Positions 1 to 8,659 of a stretch of 64,000 nucleotides of DNA are shown here, in pieces. Source of the DNA: Streptomyces sp. TS71-3 (GTDB lineage: Bacteria; Actinomycetota; Actinomycetes; Streptomycetales; Streptomycetaceae); assembly GCF_018327685.1 (NCBI RefSeq), contig NZ_BNEL01000003.1, positions 2,976,001 through 3,040,000 on the forward strand. Direction: 5' to 3'. The notes below the pieces were generated by a model that worked only from the letters and a program-made list of their open reading frames with translations, did not search any database and was not told where the DNA came from. Every line of letters starts with the position of its first letter. Position 1 is the stretch's first letter. The position numbers and the translations under genes are program-made.

Positions 1-1
1 C

Positions 2-1417
2 GTCGGGCACGTCGAACCCGTGGCGAAGATACTGAGCCTGCCGGTGCGCAGGACGTCCGGCGGGGCGAGCCTCGCCGTCCAGGGCGACACCCCCGTCACT
101 CTCGGGCCGGGCCAGAAGCTGGCCACGGAGACAACGTTCCTGACGGCCCTCCCGGGCGACCACTTCGTGCCGCTCCAGCGCTACCGCGACTACATGGGCG
201 ACATCGGCCTTCGCGCCTCCAAGGCCCCGAAGACGGCCTTCGACCCCATCTGGTGCGCCTGGGGCTACGAGCGCGACTTCACCGTCGACCAGGTCGTCGG
301 AACGCTTCCCAAGGCGCGTGCCGTCGGTCTCAAATGGGCCGGGCTCGACGACGGCTGGCAGACCAACGAGGGGGACTGGGACCTCAACCCGCGGAAGTTC
401 CCGCGGGGCGACGCGGACATGCGTGCCTTCACCCAGCAGGTCCGGGACGCCGGCATGCTGCCGCGCCTGTGGTGGGCACCGCTGGCGGCGGACCCCGACA
501 GCAACCTCTTCAGGGACCACCCCGACATGCTCCTGCTGGACCGGAACGGCAAGAAGCAGAAGGTGACCTGGTGGGACGCCTGGACCCTGTGCCCGGCCTA
601 CCAGCCGACGGTGGACTACTTCGTCGCCCTGGTGAAGAAGTTCATCGGCGACTGGGGCTATGAAGGGCTCAAGACCGACGGGCAGCACCTCAACGCCGTC
701 GCGCCCTGCTACAACCCGGCGCACGGGCACGCCCGCCCCGAGGAGTCGACCGAGGGCCTGGCGCAGTTCTGGAAGGCGGTGCACGAGGCCGCGAACGAGG
801 CGAAGCCGAACGCTCTCCTGGAGCTCTGCCCGTGCGGCACCGCCTTCGCCTTCCACAACCTGCCCTACGTCGACCAGTACCCGGGCTCGGACCCGGAGTC
901 GTCCTACCAGGTCCGCAGCAAGGGCAAGACGATGAAGGCGCTGATGGGCGAGGGCAGCAGCTACGCCGGCGACCATGTCGAACTGAGCGACAACGGCGAC
1001 GACTTCGCCTCCAGCTACGGCGTCGGAGCCGTCCTGTCGACCAAGTTCACCAACCCGGGGGCGGGCGGCCCGGACGACTCGATCGTGCTGACCCCGGAGA
1101 GGGAAGCGCTCTGGCGCAAGTGGGTGAACCTGTACGAGGAGAACATGCTGTCCACCGGTGAGTACCGGGGCGAGCTGTACGACATCGGTTTCGACAAGCC
1201 CGAGACGCATGTCGTGGCCAAGGGAGGGACCCTGCACTACGCCTTCTACGCCCCCGGGTGGGACGGGACGGTCGAGTTGCGCGGCCTGAAGCGAGGCAGG
1301 TACCGCTTGACCGACCCGTTCACCGGCACCTCCCTGGGAACTGCCGATGCTCAGCACAACACCGTGAAGCTGAGCTTCGACCGGTTCCAGCTCATCGTGG
1401 CCGAGCCCATGGGCTGA
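2..1417 (+). CDS. Alpha-galactosidase-like glycoside hydrolase (GH36/GH27 clan), 5' end outside window
   Basis: The reading frame is open to the first base, so the N-terminus is cut by the window edge; 471 residues are visible. The product is likely a retaining glycosidase acting on alpha-galactosides. The visible part holds the TIM-barrel motif WAGLDDGWQT (about bp 335-364), typical of GH36/melibiase proteins, the segment GLKTDG (about bp 665-682) whose Asp matches the clan-D nucleophile position, and ELCPCG (about bp 820-840). A short beta-sandwich follows (last ~60 residues), as in GH36. A GTG at 20 could be proposed as a start, but the coding signal continues upstream. Substrate is inferred from the clan only; alpha-N-acetylgalactosaminidase or raffinose-type activity are alternatives. 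Confidence 0.85.
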   Translation, partial: VGHVEPVAKILSLPVRRTSGGASLAVQGDTPVTLGPGQKLATETTFLTALPGDHFVPLQRYRDYMGDIGLRASKAPKTAFDPIWCAWGYERDFTVDQVVGTLPKARAVGLKWAGLDDGWQTNEGDWDLNPRKFPRGDADMRAFTQQVRDAGMLPRLWWAPLAADPDSNLFRDHPDMLLLDRNGKKQKVTWWDAWTLCPAYQPTVDYFVALVKKFIGDWGYEGLKTDGQHLNAVAPCYNPAHGHARPEESTEGLAQFWKAVHEAANEAKPNALLELCPCGTAFAFHNLPYVDQYPGSDPESSYQVRSKGKTMKALMGEGSSYAGDHVELSDNGDDFASSYGVGAVLSTKFTNPGAGGPDDSIVLTPEREALWRKWVNLYEENMLSTGEYRGELYDIGFDKPETHVVAKGGTLHYAFYAPGWDGTVELRGLKRGRYRLTDPFTGTSLGTADAQHNTVKLSFDRFQLIVAEPMG

Positions 1418-1732
1418 GCTCGTTCGCGAGATCGGCAGCTACCGGGCACGCGCCGGCATGTGAGGAGGCTCTCATGGTCGTCCGGGGGTGGCGGGCATGG
1501 GGTGGTTGTGCGGGCGCCTGGCGAGGAGCCGATCGCCGTCGGTGAATCGCTCGGGCACCCCCGGCCAATCCCGCCGACCCCGCTGACCTCTCCTGACATC
1601 CGGCCGGTCCGGCATTCTGCCGGATTCAGGAGCGGCCAGGTTCGGCGCCGTCGCACAGGGCCGCGCAGGACACTCGCCGGCGCCCAACCGGCCGCCTTTC
1701 CACCGGACATCGCCGTGGGCGAGGATGGCAGG

Positions 1733-2374
1733 ATGATCGACCACACTCCCCACAGCGCTCTGCTCCCCGTCCGCGGGAGGGCGGCCTGGGCGACGGGCGC
1801 CCTCGTTCTCGCCGCCGCGGCCTGGACGGCTCGGGCCGGCTGGCAGCTACGGCTCGCCTCCGTGGGACAGCCGGCGTCCGGGCCTCCGGACCAGGGTGAC
1901 GGCAGGCACCGCGTGCTGACCGGACTCGAAGACGCCTACCACCTCGTCGCAGCCTTCGCGGACGCCCTCACGGTGCTGTGCGCGCTCACCTTCCTGGCCT
2001 GGCTGCTGCGCGTCAGGGACAACGCGCGCGCCCTGTCCGGAAGCCCCCCGCGTTACGGATGGCCCTGGGTCTACGCGGGCTGGATCCTTCCCATCGCCGA
2101 CCTGTGGATCCCGCGCGGCATCGTCGCGGACGCCTACCGCGCGACCGCTCCCGGCCGGCGCCTGCCGGCGTGCGTGAACTGGTGGTGGGGCCTCTGGCTG
2201 GTGGGGCTGATCAGTGGAGTGGGCCTGATGTACGCCGACTCCACCGACGACGTCATCGCGCGTGCCTACGGGAACGTGACGCCCCTGCTGGTGGCGGATG
2301 CCGCCGTGGTGGGCGCAGCCGTGGCAGCCGTCCTCGTCGTCCGGGCCCTCACCGCGATGCAGGAAGAGGCCTGA
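1733..2374 (+). CDS. DUF4328 domain membrane protein
   Basis: 213-residue integral membrane protein. Hydrophobic segments lie near residues 15-30, 62-85, 100-115, 140-160 and 182-203. The stretch with WIPRGIVADAYRA followed by NWWWGLWLVGL fits the DUF4328 family, whose function is unknown. The ATG at 1733 is preceded by GAGGATGGCAGG, a plausible ribosome site. The frame extends upstream to 1460, but that part is Pro/Arg-rich and does not look like protein. The gene stands alone, 315 bp after the glycosidase and directly before a heptamer repeat array that may act in termination. Confidence 0.8.
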   Translation: MIDHTPHSALLPVRGRAAWATGALVLAAAAWTARAGWQLRLASVGQPASGPPDQGDGRHRVLTGLEDAYHLVAAFADALTVLCALTFLAWLLRVRDNARALSGSPPRYGWPWVYAGWILPIADLWIPRGIVADAYRATAPGRRLPACVNWWWGLWLVGLISGVGLMYADSTDDVIARAYGNVTPLLVADAAVVGAAVAAVLVVRALTAMQEEA

Positions 2375-2389
2375 ACGAACGGCATGATC

Positions 2390-2469
2390 GCCTGACGCCT
2401 GACGCCTGACGCCTGACGCCTGACGCCTGACGCCTGACGCCTGACGCCTGACGCCTGACGCCTGACGCC
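2390..2469. repeat. Tandem heptamer array, 11 x GCCTGAC
   Basis: Eleven perfect head-to-tail copies of GCCTGAC (2390-2466) plus a partial GCC, starting 15 bp after the DUF4328 stop codon. A single inverted copy, GTCAGGCGTC, lies at 2518-2527 and includes the stop codon of the MarR remnant on the minus strand. Any of the array copies can pair with it through a 10-bp stem, so this may be a multi-register terminator between convergent genes. There are no spacers, so it is not a CRISPR array. Copy number is likely prone to slippage. Confidence 0.9.
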
Positions 2470-2518
2470 ACGACCGGAACCACGTCCAGGGCGGCCACCC
2501 TGCCGCCGGGGCCGGACG

Positions 2519-2830
2519 TCAGGCGTCGAGTCGCAGGAGCTTGCCGAGCAGTACGGAGAGTTGCTCGCGTTCGCCTGGTGTGAGGGCTTCGAAGGTGTCG
2601 TCGAGATATGGGGGACCGTGGCCTCGGCGAGGGCGAGGAGTCGACGGGGTGACTCGGTGATGGTGACGGCGTAGGCGCGGCGATCGCCTGCGTCGCGTTC
2701 GCGCCGTACGTGGCCCGCTCGCTCCAGTCCACCACAGACGCCGACCATGACGCTGCGGTCGATGCGCAGTTGGTCGCTCAGTGCGCGCTGCGAACCGGGG
2801 CCGACCGCGGCGAGCACGCGCTCGTGTTCG
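2519..2830 (-). pseudogene. MarR-family regulator remnant: 5' end lost, frameshifted
   Basis: Read leftward, the sequence encodes the second half of a MarR winged-helix domain: PGSQRALSDQL, then IDRSVMVG, then ERAGHVRRERDAGDRRAY (the wing with the typical DxRxR element). The frame then breaks near 2600-2625, and the C-terminus continues in another frame as LDDTFEALTPGE and LSVLLGKLLRLDA, ending at the TGA at 2519-2521. The N-terminal helices are absent because the coding sequence runs directly into the alpha/beta hydrolase remnant of the opposite strand near 2805-2830. Two defects (truncation and frameshift) make a functional product unlikely. Confidence 0.75.
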
Positions 2831-3333
2831 CCGAGGCGTTGTTCCCCGGATTCGGCTTCGGGGGCCACACCGCCCTCACTCCCGAGAACGTCTCCAGCGG
2901 CATGCACTTGTGGCATCTGGGCTTCTACTTCCAGCCCGACGTCCCCGAGATGCTGATCGCCGGACACGAGCGAGAGCTGATCACCTACATGATCAAGTTC
3001 AAGCGCAGTCGCCCCGACAGCGCCACGCCCGACGGCGTCGACGAATACGTGCGCTGCTACTCCATGCCCGGCGGCATCCGTGCGATGCCCTCCATCTACC
3101 GCGCGGTGCTCGTCGACGCCGAGCAGAACCGGCAGGCCGCGAAGGAGAAGCTGGACATCCCGGTACTGGCACTCGGCGGTTCGGCCTTCATCGGCGATCG
3201 CGACGAGTCCCAGATGCGGCTCATGGCCCACGACGTCACCGGGCACGTCTTCGAAGCGGGACACGACCTCGCCGAGGAAGTGCCCGACGACATGGCCGAC
3301 GCGGTCCTCCCGTTCCTGGCCAAGCGCTTGTGA
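2806..3333 (+). pseudogene. Alpha/beta hydrolase remnant (epoxide hydrolase/haloalkane dehalogenase type), 5' half lost
   Basis: Only the C-terminal part of an alpha/beta hydrolase remains, from about EHALVFAEALFPGFGFGG to LPFLAKRL. It keeps the cap-domain region (SSGMHLWHLGF, then QPDVPEMLI and ERELITYMI) and the strand carrying the late catalytic residues (IPVLALGG ... DVTGHVFEAGHDLAEE, with the His of GHD as the likely catalytic base). The nucleophile elbow and oxyanion region are missing. The frame can be opened at an ATG at 2710, but residues before about 2806 are antisense to the MarR remnant and match nothing in the family. A translated product would lack the nucleophile. Confidence 0.75.
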
Positions 3334-3910
3334 CATGGGCGAGCCCCGTTGGGGTGCGGCCCCACACAACGCGTCACCGTCCGGCGAAAGGCAGAACGCA
3401 GGCCCTCCTCACAGCCCACCGACCGGCGGATCGCCAGGCTGTGCCCCATACACGCGGACGGGTCCTTCCCCGCTGCACGCCTACGTGACCGGCGAAGCCG
3501 GAAAAACCTCTGTCCTGCTCCCCAGACCATCTCGGGCAGTGCGTCTGACGGGATGCCATCCATACACTTCAACGGCCTGCCAGGGTGAGTAAGCGGGTCG
3601 CGGAGGCGGACCGCGACACGAAAACTCCGACAGCAAGAAAGCTTTGCCGCCGACACCCGTGTGCCGCACCATCACTCCTCGGAGGACGGACGCGTATGGG
3701 GGATGCGTGCTATGTGCGCTCTAGAGGGTATATATGGCGCTCTTCCGCGGTCAGCGGACCACACCGAGGTCCTCCGCAAGCCCACCGTCCGGGCGTTCAC
3801 GATCATCTGCATGGCCATCGGCCAGGTATGCCACCGCTGGCAGCCACCGCGCCCGGCACTTCCAAGACAGCCGACCGCGGCCGTCCCGTCATATCGAGTC
3901 AGGAGTCACC
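3334..3910. other. 577-bp gap without a convincing gene
   Basis: Several short open frames run across this stretch, but none has a ribosome site, a domain or normal codon bias. The only notable element is a small AT-rich patch, GGTATATATGG at 3727-3737, in otherwise GC-rich DNA. It could be a -10 region for the secreted gene at 3911, giving a long leader of about 175 bases. I could not see a matching -35 box. Confidence 0.5.
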
Positions 3911-4408
3911 ATGTCCTTACGCACCACGCTCGTCAGGGCCCTGCGCACCGTCCTCACTGCGGCGCTCGTCTCGCTCGCGCTGGTCACCGGCACCGTCGGA
4001 ACCGCGTCCGCGCAGACGGCTACGGTCCCGTCCGCGCGGGCGGCCACCGTCCCGTCCGCGCAGCCGGCCGCCATCCAGGGCGACAACAGCCAGGCGTCGG
4101 TCGACGGCGTCAACGGCGTCCCCGCCTCCGGCAACGGCGGGGACTGCCCGTACCTGCGCGTGTGCCTCTACACCGGTGCGAACATGACCGGCACCCGGTT
4201 CGACCTGTACGTCTGCCGCGACTACCGGCTCGTGCAGTGGAACGGGATCGGCTCGGTGTGGAACAACCAGAGCTTCGGGGCTGCGGCCGTGTTCATGAAC
4301 CGGGAGTTCACCGTCCTCACCACGCTCAAGGGCCCGGACGCCAACGGCACCATCTTCGGGTTCGGCGCGTACGACTTCTCACCCATCTGGTACGTCCGGA
4401 ACTGCTGA
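3911..4408 (+). CDS. Secreted peptidase-inhibitor I36-like protein (beta/gamma-crystallin fold)
   Basis: 165-residue exported protein. A Sec signal peptide covers about residues 1-34 (basic start, hydrophobic core, TASAQ cleavage region). A low-complexity Ala/Pro/Ser segment follows to about residue 75. The mature domain (about 78-165) has paired cysteines (CPYLRVCLY, YVCRDY, final NC) and the WNNQSFGAAAVF element seen in the inhibitor I36 / SMPI-like group, small crystallin-fold proteins that inhibit metalloproteases. The start at 3911 has the ribosome site AGGAG seven bases upstream. Codon 3 is TTA, the bldA-dependent Leu codon. Two hairpins follow the stop. Family assignment is moderately sure; inhibitor activity is inferred. 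Confidence 0.75.
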   Translation: MSLRTTLVRALRTVLTAALVSLALVTGTVGTASAQTATVPSARAATVPSAQPAAIQGDNSQASVDGVNGVPASGNGGDCPYLRVCLYTGANMTGTRFDLYVCRDYRLVQWNGIGSVWNNQSFGAAAVFMNREFTVLTTLKGPDANGTIFGFGAYDFSPIWYVRNC

Positions 4409-4432
4409 GGTCGTAACGTCCGCAACCCGTGG

Positions 4433-4458
4433 GGCTGCCTGGCCGCGACCAGGCAGCC
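4433..4458 (+). terminator. Hairpin terminator after the I36-like gene
   Basis: Perfect 10-bp inverted repeat GGCTGCCTGG / CCAGGCAGCC with a 6-base loop, 24 bp after the stop codon. It has no T-run, which is usual for Streptomyces terminators. Confidence 0.7.
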
Positions 4459-4471
4459 GTAGCGGGACGCG

Positions 4472-4500
4472 CGCACCCGGTCCTTCCCGGGCCGGGTGCG
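4472..4500. terminator. Second GC-rich hairpin
   Basis: Inverted repeat CGCACCCGG / CCGGGTGCG (9 bp, perfect) with an 11-base loop, directly after the first terminator. It may strengthen termination. Confidence 0.5.
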
Positions 4501-4968
4501 GTCACTCCCGTTCGCGGTCACTAGCTCGCCCCTTCGGCTCTTCCGCAGCCCTCCTCGGCCACCGCCGACCGGCAGGCTGACACGGCGACCTCCGCCGGCC
4601 CGCATCATCGAAGGCCAACGCCGGCCCCGCGCAGCCGATCTCGCCGGCATAGTGCCCTCCCCAGAAGCCGGCCCGGGCCCCACCGATCTCCAGACGGCAT
4701 GCCCGTCCACGTCGCCGCGCGAGGGCCCGCCACGCCCGCCAGCTCCCCGGACTGCCGGTCGAACGCGGTCCGGAGACGACCAGGTTGCTCCTGAACTCCA
4801 GACATCTCACGAACTGATCACGCAACCGATGAAAAGTGACTGGAGAAGCTCAGATGGCGTCGCTACCTGTCTTCAACTTGTTCACCTTCCGTGGTCTACC
4901 CGCGTAGCTGTGGGCGCGTCAGGATAGGGGCGCTTCACCACCTCACCTGACGCGGGAGTCGATGGGCC
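4501..4968. other. 468-bp gap without a convincing gene
   Basis: Short frames on both strands are arginine/proline-rich and lack ribosome sites and recognisable domains. A region around 4850-4930 is less GC-rich than the surroundings and may contain the promoter of the remnant at 4969. Nothing further is visible. Confidence 0.4.
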
Positions 4969-5115
4969 ATGCGCAAGAACGCTCGCCGGGGCCTCTTCGC
5001 CGGCCTTGCAGCGGCCGCCATCGATGCCTTCGCCGTCGTTCGTGCCACCTCCGCCCGGTCGGCTTCACCCATCCGGCCGGCGCCGCGCTCGCTCGCTCCC
5101 ACCTGGCCTCCCTGA
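4969..5115 (+). pseudogene. Possible remnant of a small secreted protein
   Basis: A 48-codon frame starts with ATG 12 bases after GGGAG and encodes a convincing Sec-type N-terminus (MRKNARRGLFAGLAAAA, hydrophobic to about residue 25). It turns into Ser/Pro/Arg-rich sequence and stops soon after the expected cleavage site. Another open frame overlaps it and continues to 5261 without a recognisable domain. This looks like a secreted-protein gene broken by a frameshift just after the signal peptide. I do not recognise the parent family. About 310 bp of featureless DNA, with a few CAGTCCG repeats near 5350, separate it from the next gene. Confidence 0.35.
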
Positions 5116-5429
5116 CCGTCACCGCGGGCACTCCAGGACCGGCTACGGCAGCGATTGCTCCCGGACGTAGTCCGTCGAAGTGCCGGTTCACATCGCCGGA
5201 TACCGCTCGCGCCCGATTGCGCTCAGGACTGACCGGAAGGTCGCCTCCGAGGCCGCAGTGAATCTGCCGGCTCGGGCCAGGGCCATGCCGCCGGGCAAGC
5301 CGGGGGCCCATCGCGCGGTGGCGCAGTCCGAACGGCGGTCCGCAGCACGCAGTCCGCAGTCCGCAGTCCCGAGTCCACCGAATGTCTTTTATGTCATGGA
5401 CATGATCAACCCAGGAGATTGAGGTTCTC

Positions 5430-5960
5430 ATGCGTCCCTTCGCTCGAACGTCCACCGCCGTCGCCTCCGCCCTCGCTCTGGCGGGCAGCGGACTCATCCT
5501 CGGCGTGAGCGTCGGCACCGCGCAGGCCGCCAGCTGCTCGCGGTCCTACCTGCCGCTGCCCGACCCGTCGTGCACCCCGGGCGTCTACAACTCCGCCGTC
5601 ACCCAGTCGACGATCAACTCCACGATCTGCGTGTCCGGCTGGACGGCGACCGTCCGTCCGCCCACGTCCTACACCAACCCGCTCAAGGCGCAGGGCATCA
5701 TCGACTACGGCTACTCGGACACCAACATGGCCGACTACGAGGAAGACCACCAGATACCGCTCGAACTCGGCGGCTCCCCGCGCGACCCCAAGAACCTGTG
5801 GCCGGAGCCGTACTCGGGCTCGCAGACCGCCCACAGCAAGGACGGCGTCGAGACGAAGCTCAAGAACGCGGTCTGCGACGGCCGGATCACCCTGTCCGCC
5901 GCGCGTACCGCCATCAAGAACAACTGGACCACGGCCCTCAGCGTCACCGGCATCGGCTGA
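5430..5960 (+). CDS. Secreted HNH-endonuclease-like protein
   Basis: 176-residue exported protein with a Sec signal peptide (about residues 1-32, ending VGTAQAAS). The mature part has two cysteines near its start (SCSRSY, DPSCTPG), a third in STICVSGW, and a conserved core EEDHQIPLELGGSPRDPKNL followed by WPEP (about residues 107-132). The DH...LGG...N pattern is that of HNH/His-Me finger nucleases, where Asp-His starts the metal site and Asn stabilises it; the final His or Asn of a classic HNH is not obvious. The ATG has a ribosome site AGGAG 13 bases upstream. A role as an extracellular nuclease is inferred from the motif only. Confidence 0.75.
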   Translation: MRPFARTSTAVASALALAGSGLILGVSVGTAQAASCSRSYLPLPDPSCTPGVYNSAVTQSTINSTICVSGWTATVRPPTSYTNPLKAQGIIDYGYSDTNMADYEEDHQIPLELGGSPRDPKNLWPEPYSGSQTAHSKDGVETKLKNAVCDGRITLSAARTAIKNNWTTALSVTGIG

Positions 5961-5972
5961 CGGCATCGGCGG

Positions 5973-6008
5973 CGACCGGTGGCGCCCGGCACGGGGCGTC
6001 GCCGGTCG
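5973..6008. terminator. Bidirectional hairpin between convergent genes
   Basis: 15-bp stem (5973-5987 with 5994-6008) that closes fully if two G-U wobbles are allowed, with a 6-base loop. It lies 12 bp after the HNH-like gene and upstream of the 3' end of the permease gene on the other strand. Confidence 0.6.
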
Positions 6009-6145
6009 TCCTCCGGTCACTCACTCCACGGGGTGAGCCTGTGCCGCAGAGCGAGGCCTCTCCTTGGGCGACTGCCGGCCCGGCCTGATCGCGGGGGAGA
6101 CGTAAGGGGTTCACGCACGACGCGCGGAGGTTGCCCGCAGCTGCG

Positions 6146-7558
6146 TCAGCTCTCCACTTCCGAGTCGGTGCCCAGCCCGCCGCGGCAGCGGTACAGCAGC
6201 GCACACGCGCCGATGACGAGCCAGACAGCACCGCCGATACGGGCTCGGTCGTCCATGTTCCACAGCACCGAGCCGATGATCACGAAGCCGGCGGCGGGGG
6301 CGACGAGATGGAGGTTCCAGCGGCGGCTGTGGTTGCGCACCACGAAGTGGACGAAGACCGAGAGGTGCAGCAGCAGGAAGGAGAACAGCGCGCCGAAGTT
6401 CACCAGCGACGACAGCAGATCCACCTGGCCCACCAGGAACAGGCCGATGACCAGGGAGATCACCGCGACCACGAGGAGCGCGCGCTGCGGGACCCTGCGC
6501 ACCGGATGCACATGCCCGAGGAAGGCCGGCAGCTTGCGGTCCCGGGCCATGCTGAACAGCAGTCGCGATGTCGCCGCCTGGGCCACCAGTGAGTTGGCGA
6601 CACCGATGGCCAGCGCGGCGGCGACCACGACGGTGGTCTTCAGCCAGTGCCCGCCGGCGATCTCGGCGATGTCGTAGAACGCGGAGTTGGTCGCCTCGTC
6701 GCCCGGGAAGTCCGTCTTGCCGGGCACCAGCAGGGCCGCCACGTAGGTCTGGGCGACGAACAGCACCGCCACCGCGATCAGCGCGTACACCGTGGCCCTG
6801 CCGACCAGCCGCCGATCGCCGGCCCTGACCTCTTCCGACAGGGTGGAGACGGCATCGAAGCCGAGGAAGCTCAGCACCGCGATGGAGAGCGCACCGAAGA
6901 CCAGCCCGGGGGCCAGCAGGTCGGGCTTGAGGAAGGGGTCGAACGACAGGTGCGCGCCGTTCCTGCCCGTGAGGACGGCCGCCAGGCCGAACCCGACGAA
7001 CAGTGCCAGCACGATCAACTGGCCGACCAGGAAGATCTTGTTCAGCCGCGTGGTCGACTCGATGCCGAAGAAGTTCACCGCTGAGTTGACGACGACGAAC
7101 AGCACGACCCAGAGCCACTGCGGCACCGCGGGCAGCAGTGAGGTGAGCGCGGCCGCGCTCATCACGCACCCCAGCGTGGGGACGAGCAGATAGTCGAGCA
7201 GGATGCCCCAACCGGCGATGAAACCGATCCCGTCGTTGATGCCGCGGCCGGCGTAGGTGTACACGGACCCGGCGATCGGGAAGGCCCGGGACATCTCCCG
7301 GTAGCTGAGCGCGGTGAAGAGCATCGCGACCAGGCCGATCAGGTAGATCAGCGGAACCATGCCTTCGGAGCCGTTGAACACCACGCCGAAAATGGTGAAC
7401 GGCGCGATCGGGACCATGGCCACCAGGCCGTGGACGACCAGGTCGGACAGTTTCAGCGAGCGTTTGAGCTCTTGGCTGTAGCCGAAGGCGTCCAGACCCG
7501 GTTCGGCGACCGACGAGCCGGGCGACCGGCCCTCCGCCGGGTCGGTGGTGGTCGTCAT
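6146..7558 (-). CDS. APC-superfamily amino acid permease
   Basis: 470-residue inner-membrane transporter with about 12 hydrophobic segments. The first transmembrane region (LVVHGLVAMVPIAPFTIFG) and the following GSVYTYAGRGIN element fit the APC family, in which a helix break near the start of TM1 forms the substrate site. The loop with FLGFDAVSTLSEEVR is the conserved TM6 region of this family. The substrate is an amino acid or polyamine, not decidable here. The start ATG has an AGG-type ribosome site. It stands alone; no catabolic gene is next to it. Confidence 0.85.
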   Translation of the reverse strand: MTTTTDPAEGRSPGSSVAEPGLDAFGYSQELKRSLKLSDLVVHGLVAMVPIAPFTIFGVVFNGSEGMVPLIYLIGLVAMLFTALSYREMSRAFPIAGSVYTYAGRGINDGIGFIAGWGILLDYLLVPTLGCVMSAAALTSLLPAVPQWLWVVLFVVVNSAVNFFGIESTTRLNKIFLVGQLIVLALFVGFGLAAVLTGRNGAHLSFDPFLKPDLLAPGLVFGALSIAVLSFLGFDAVSTLSEEVRAGDRRLVGRATVYALIAVAVLFVAQTYVAALLVPGKTDFPGDEATNSAFYDIAEIAGGHWLKTTVVVAAALAIGVANSLVAQAATSRLLFSMARDRKLPAFLGHVHPVRRVPQRALLVVAVISLVIGLFLVGQVDLLSSLVNFGALFSFLLLHLSVFVHFVVRNHSRRWNLHLVAPAAGFVIIGSVLWNMDDRARIGGAVWLVIGACALLYRCRGGLGTDSEVES

Positions 7559-8074
7559 GCGGCTACCTTCCGAACGGGGTCTGTGGTCGGGCGCCGGCAG
7601 GCTTTGGCGTCACCCTCGAATCGTGTCGGCCGGCCGGGGCCCAGCGGATGGTCCGCGGGAAAGTCCACACGGGTGAGTGACTTCGCGCTGCTTGCGGAGA
7701 GGACGCGGACGATCGGGGACGGCCTGGCCTACCTGCGCGGCTCGGAGAGTCGTCGCCGCAGGATCATCCTCTCGGGCGTCGCTCTGGCCGGCCCACCTGA
7801 TCCAGGCGTCCCGGACCGCGTCCTCGGCCTCGGCCGCGGTGCCGACCGGATGGGAGCTGACCGCCGCTCCGTGACATCTGGTCGATATGATGCACAGCAC
7901 AGTCCGCGTCGGTGTTCGCCGGTGTCGACACCGCTGGGTGGAGGCGGTGGAGAACGCACTCGTGGCCCGTGCCCGGGACGCCACGACGTGCTCCCCGCGG
8001 GCCGGCCCGTCCGGCCATGAACATCGGAAGGCTGCGCTCCGTATGCACTCTCGTCGGAAACTAGGGAGTGAGTC
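7559..8074. other. 516-bp gap holding only a sigma-factor trace
   Basis: No intact gene is visible. The minus-strand ECF-sigma fragment at 7750-7870 is described separately. Open frames across the rest lack ribosome sites and domain signals. Confidence 0.4.
7750..7870 (-). pseudogene. Trace of an ECF sigma factor (region 2)
   Basis: Read leftward, the sequence encodes VGTAAEAEDAVRDAWIRWAG, a close match to the region-2 core of SigJ-type ECF sigma factors (consensus GSAAEAEDAVQDAWLRW). The similarity fades within about 15 residues on either side, and no start or full-length frame is present. It is probably a decayed fragment left by deletion. The match is short, so the assignment is tentative. 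Confidence 0.4.
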
Positions 8075-8278
8075 ATGGTCCGTATCGTGGCGGGGGTCGT
8101 TCTGTTCCTCCTCGGAGCCCTCTGGATCAGCCAGGGGACGGGTGCGATGAAGGGCTCGATGATGTCGGGGCACGGTCAGTACACCGTGCTGGGCATCGTC
8201 GTGGCGCTCATCGGCATCGCCTGTGCCCTCTGGGGATGGAGGGCCCGCGGCCGCAGGGGTAACGCTCCTGGACGTTGA
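8075..8278 (+). CDS. Small two-TM membrane protein
   Basis: 67-residue protein with two predicted transmembrane segments (about residues 3-20 and 36-54) separated by a Gly/Met/Ser-rich loop, and a short Arg-rich tail. The ATG follows the ribosome site GGGAG seven bases upstream. The layout resembles small actinobacterial membrane proteins of unknown function. It may share a transcript with the DUF5302 gene 112 bp downstream, although that gene has its own strong ribosome site. Confidence 0.7.
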   Translation: MVRIVAGVVLFLLGALWISQGTGAMKGSMMSGHGQYTVLGIVVALIGIACALWGWRARGRRGNAPGR

Positions 8279-8390
8279 CCAACAGCGTGATGCGGAGTGC
8301 GCATAGAGTTGCTCGGCCAGAGGAAACGTGGCGAGAAGCGAATTGCATGGCAGGCTGTGCTTCCTACCGCCCGAGCCCAGGAGGTTCACC

Positions 8391-8633
8391 ATGACCGCAG
8401 TGTCTCCAGCGCCGGAGGGGTCGGATTCGGCTGACGCCGAGAATCCTGCCCTGACGCCGGACGAGAACGGTCAGTACGACCTGAAGGCCAAGTTCCGGGA
8501 GGCCCTGGAGCGGAAGCGCAACATGCAGGCGGAGGCCGCGGCCCTCGCCGGGAACACGGACGCGGCGAAGATCCGCGGCGCGCACGGCCCGGCTGCGAGC
8601 CAGCGCTCGTTCCGGCGCAAGAGCGGCGGCTGA
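8391..8633 (+). CDS. DUF5302 family protein
   Basis: 80-residue, highly charged cytoplasmic protein. The segment YDLKAKFREALERKR and the C-terminal signature GAHGPAASQRSFRRKSGG are diagnostic of DUF5302, a small family found in actinomycetes with unknown function. The start is set by a strong ribosome site AGGAGG seven bases before the ATG. A long hairpin 27 bp after the stop ends the unit. Confidence 0.85.
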   Translation: MTAVSPAPEGSDSADAENPALTPDENGQYDLKAKFREALERKRNMQAEAAALAGNTDAAKIRGAHGPAASQRSFRRKSGG

Positions 8634-8659
8634 GCCCGACCCGCCGTTCGGACGGCCTC

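Noticed and set aside
2390..2469. CRISPR array
   Set aside because: The repeats are 7 bp, contiguous and without spacers, and no cas gene is present.
3349..3588. 79-codon frame after the hydrolase remnant
   Set aside because: No ribosome site, no domain, Arg/Ser-rich composition.
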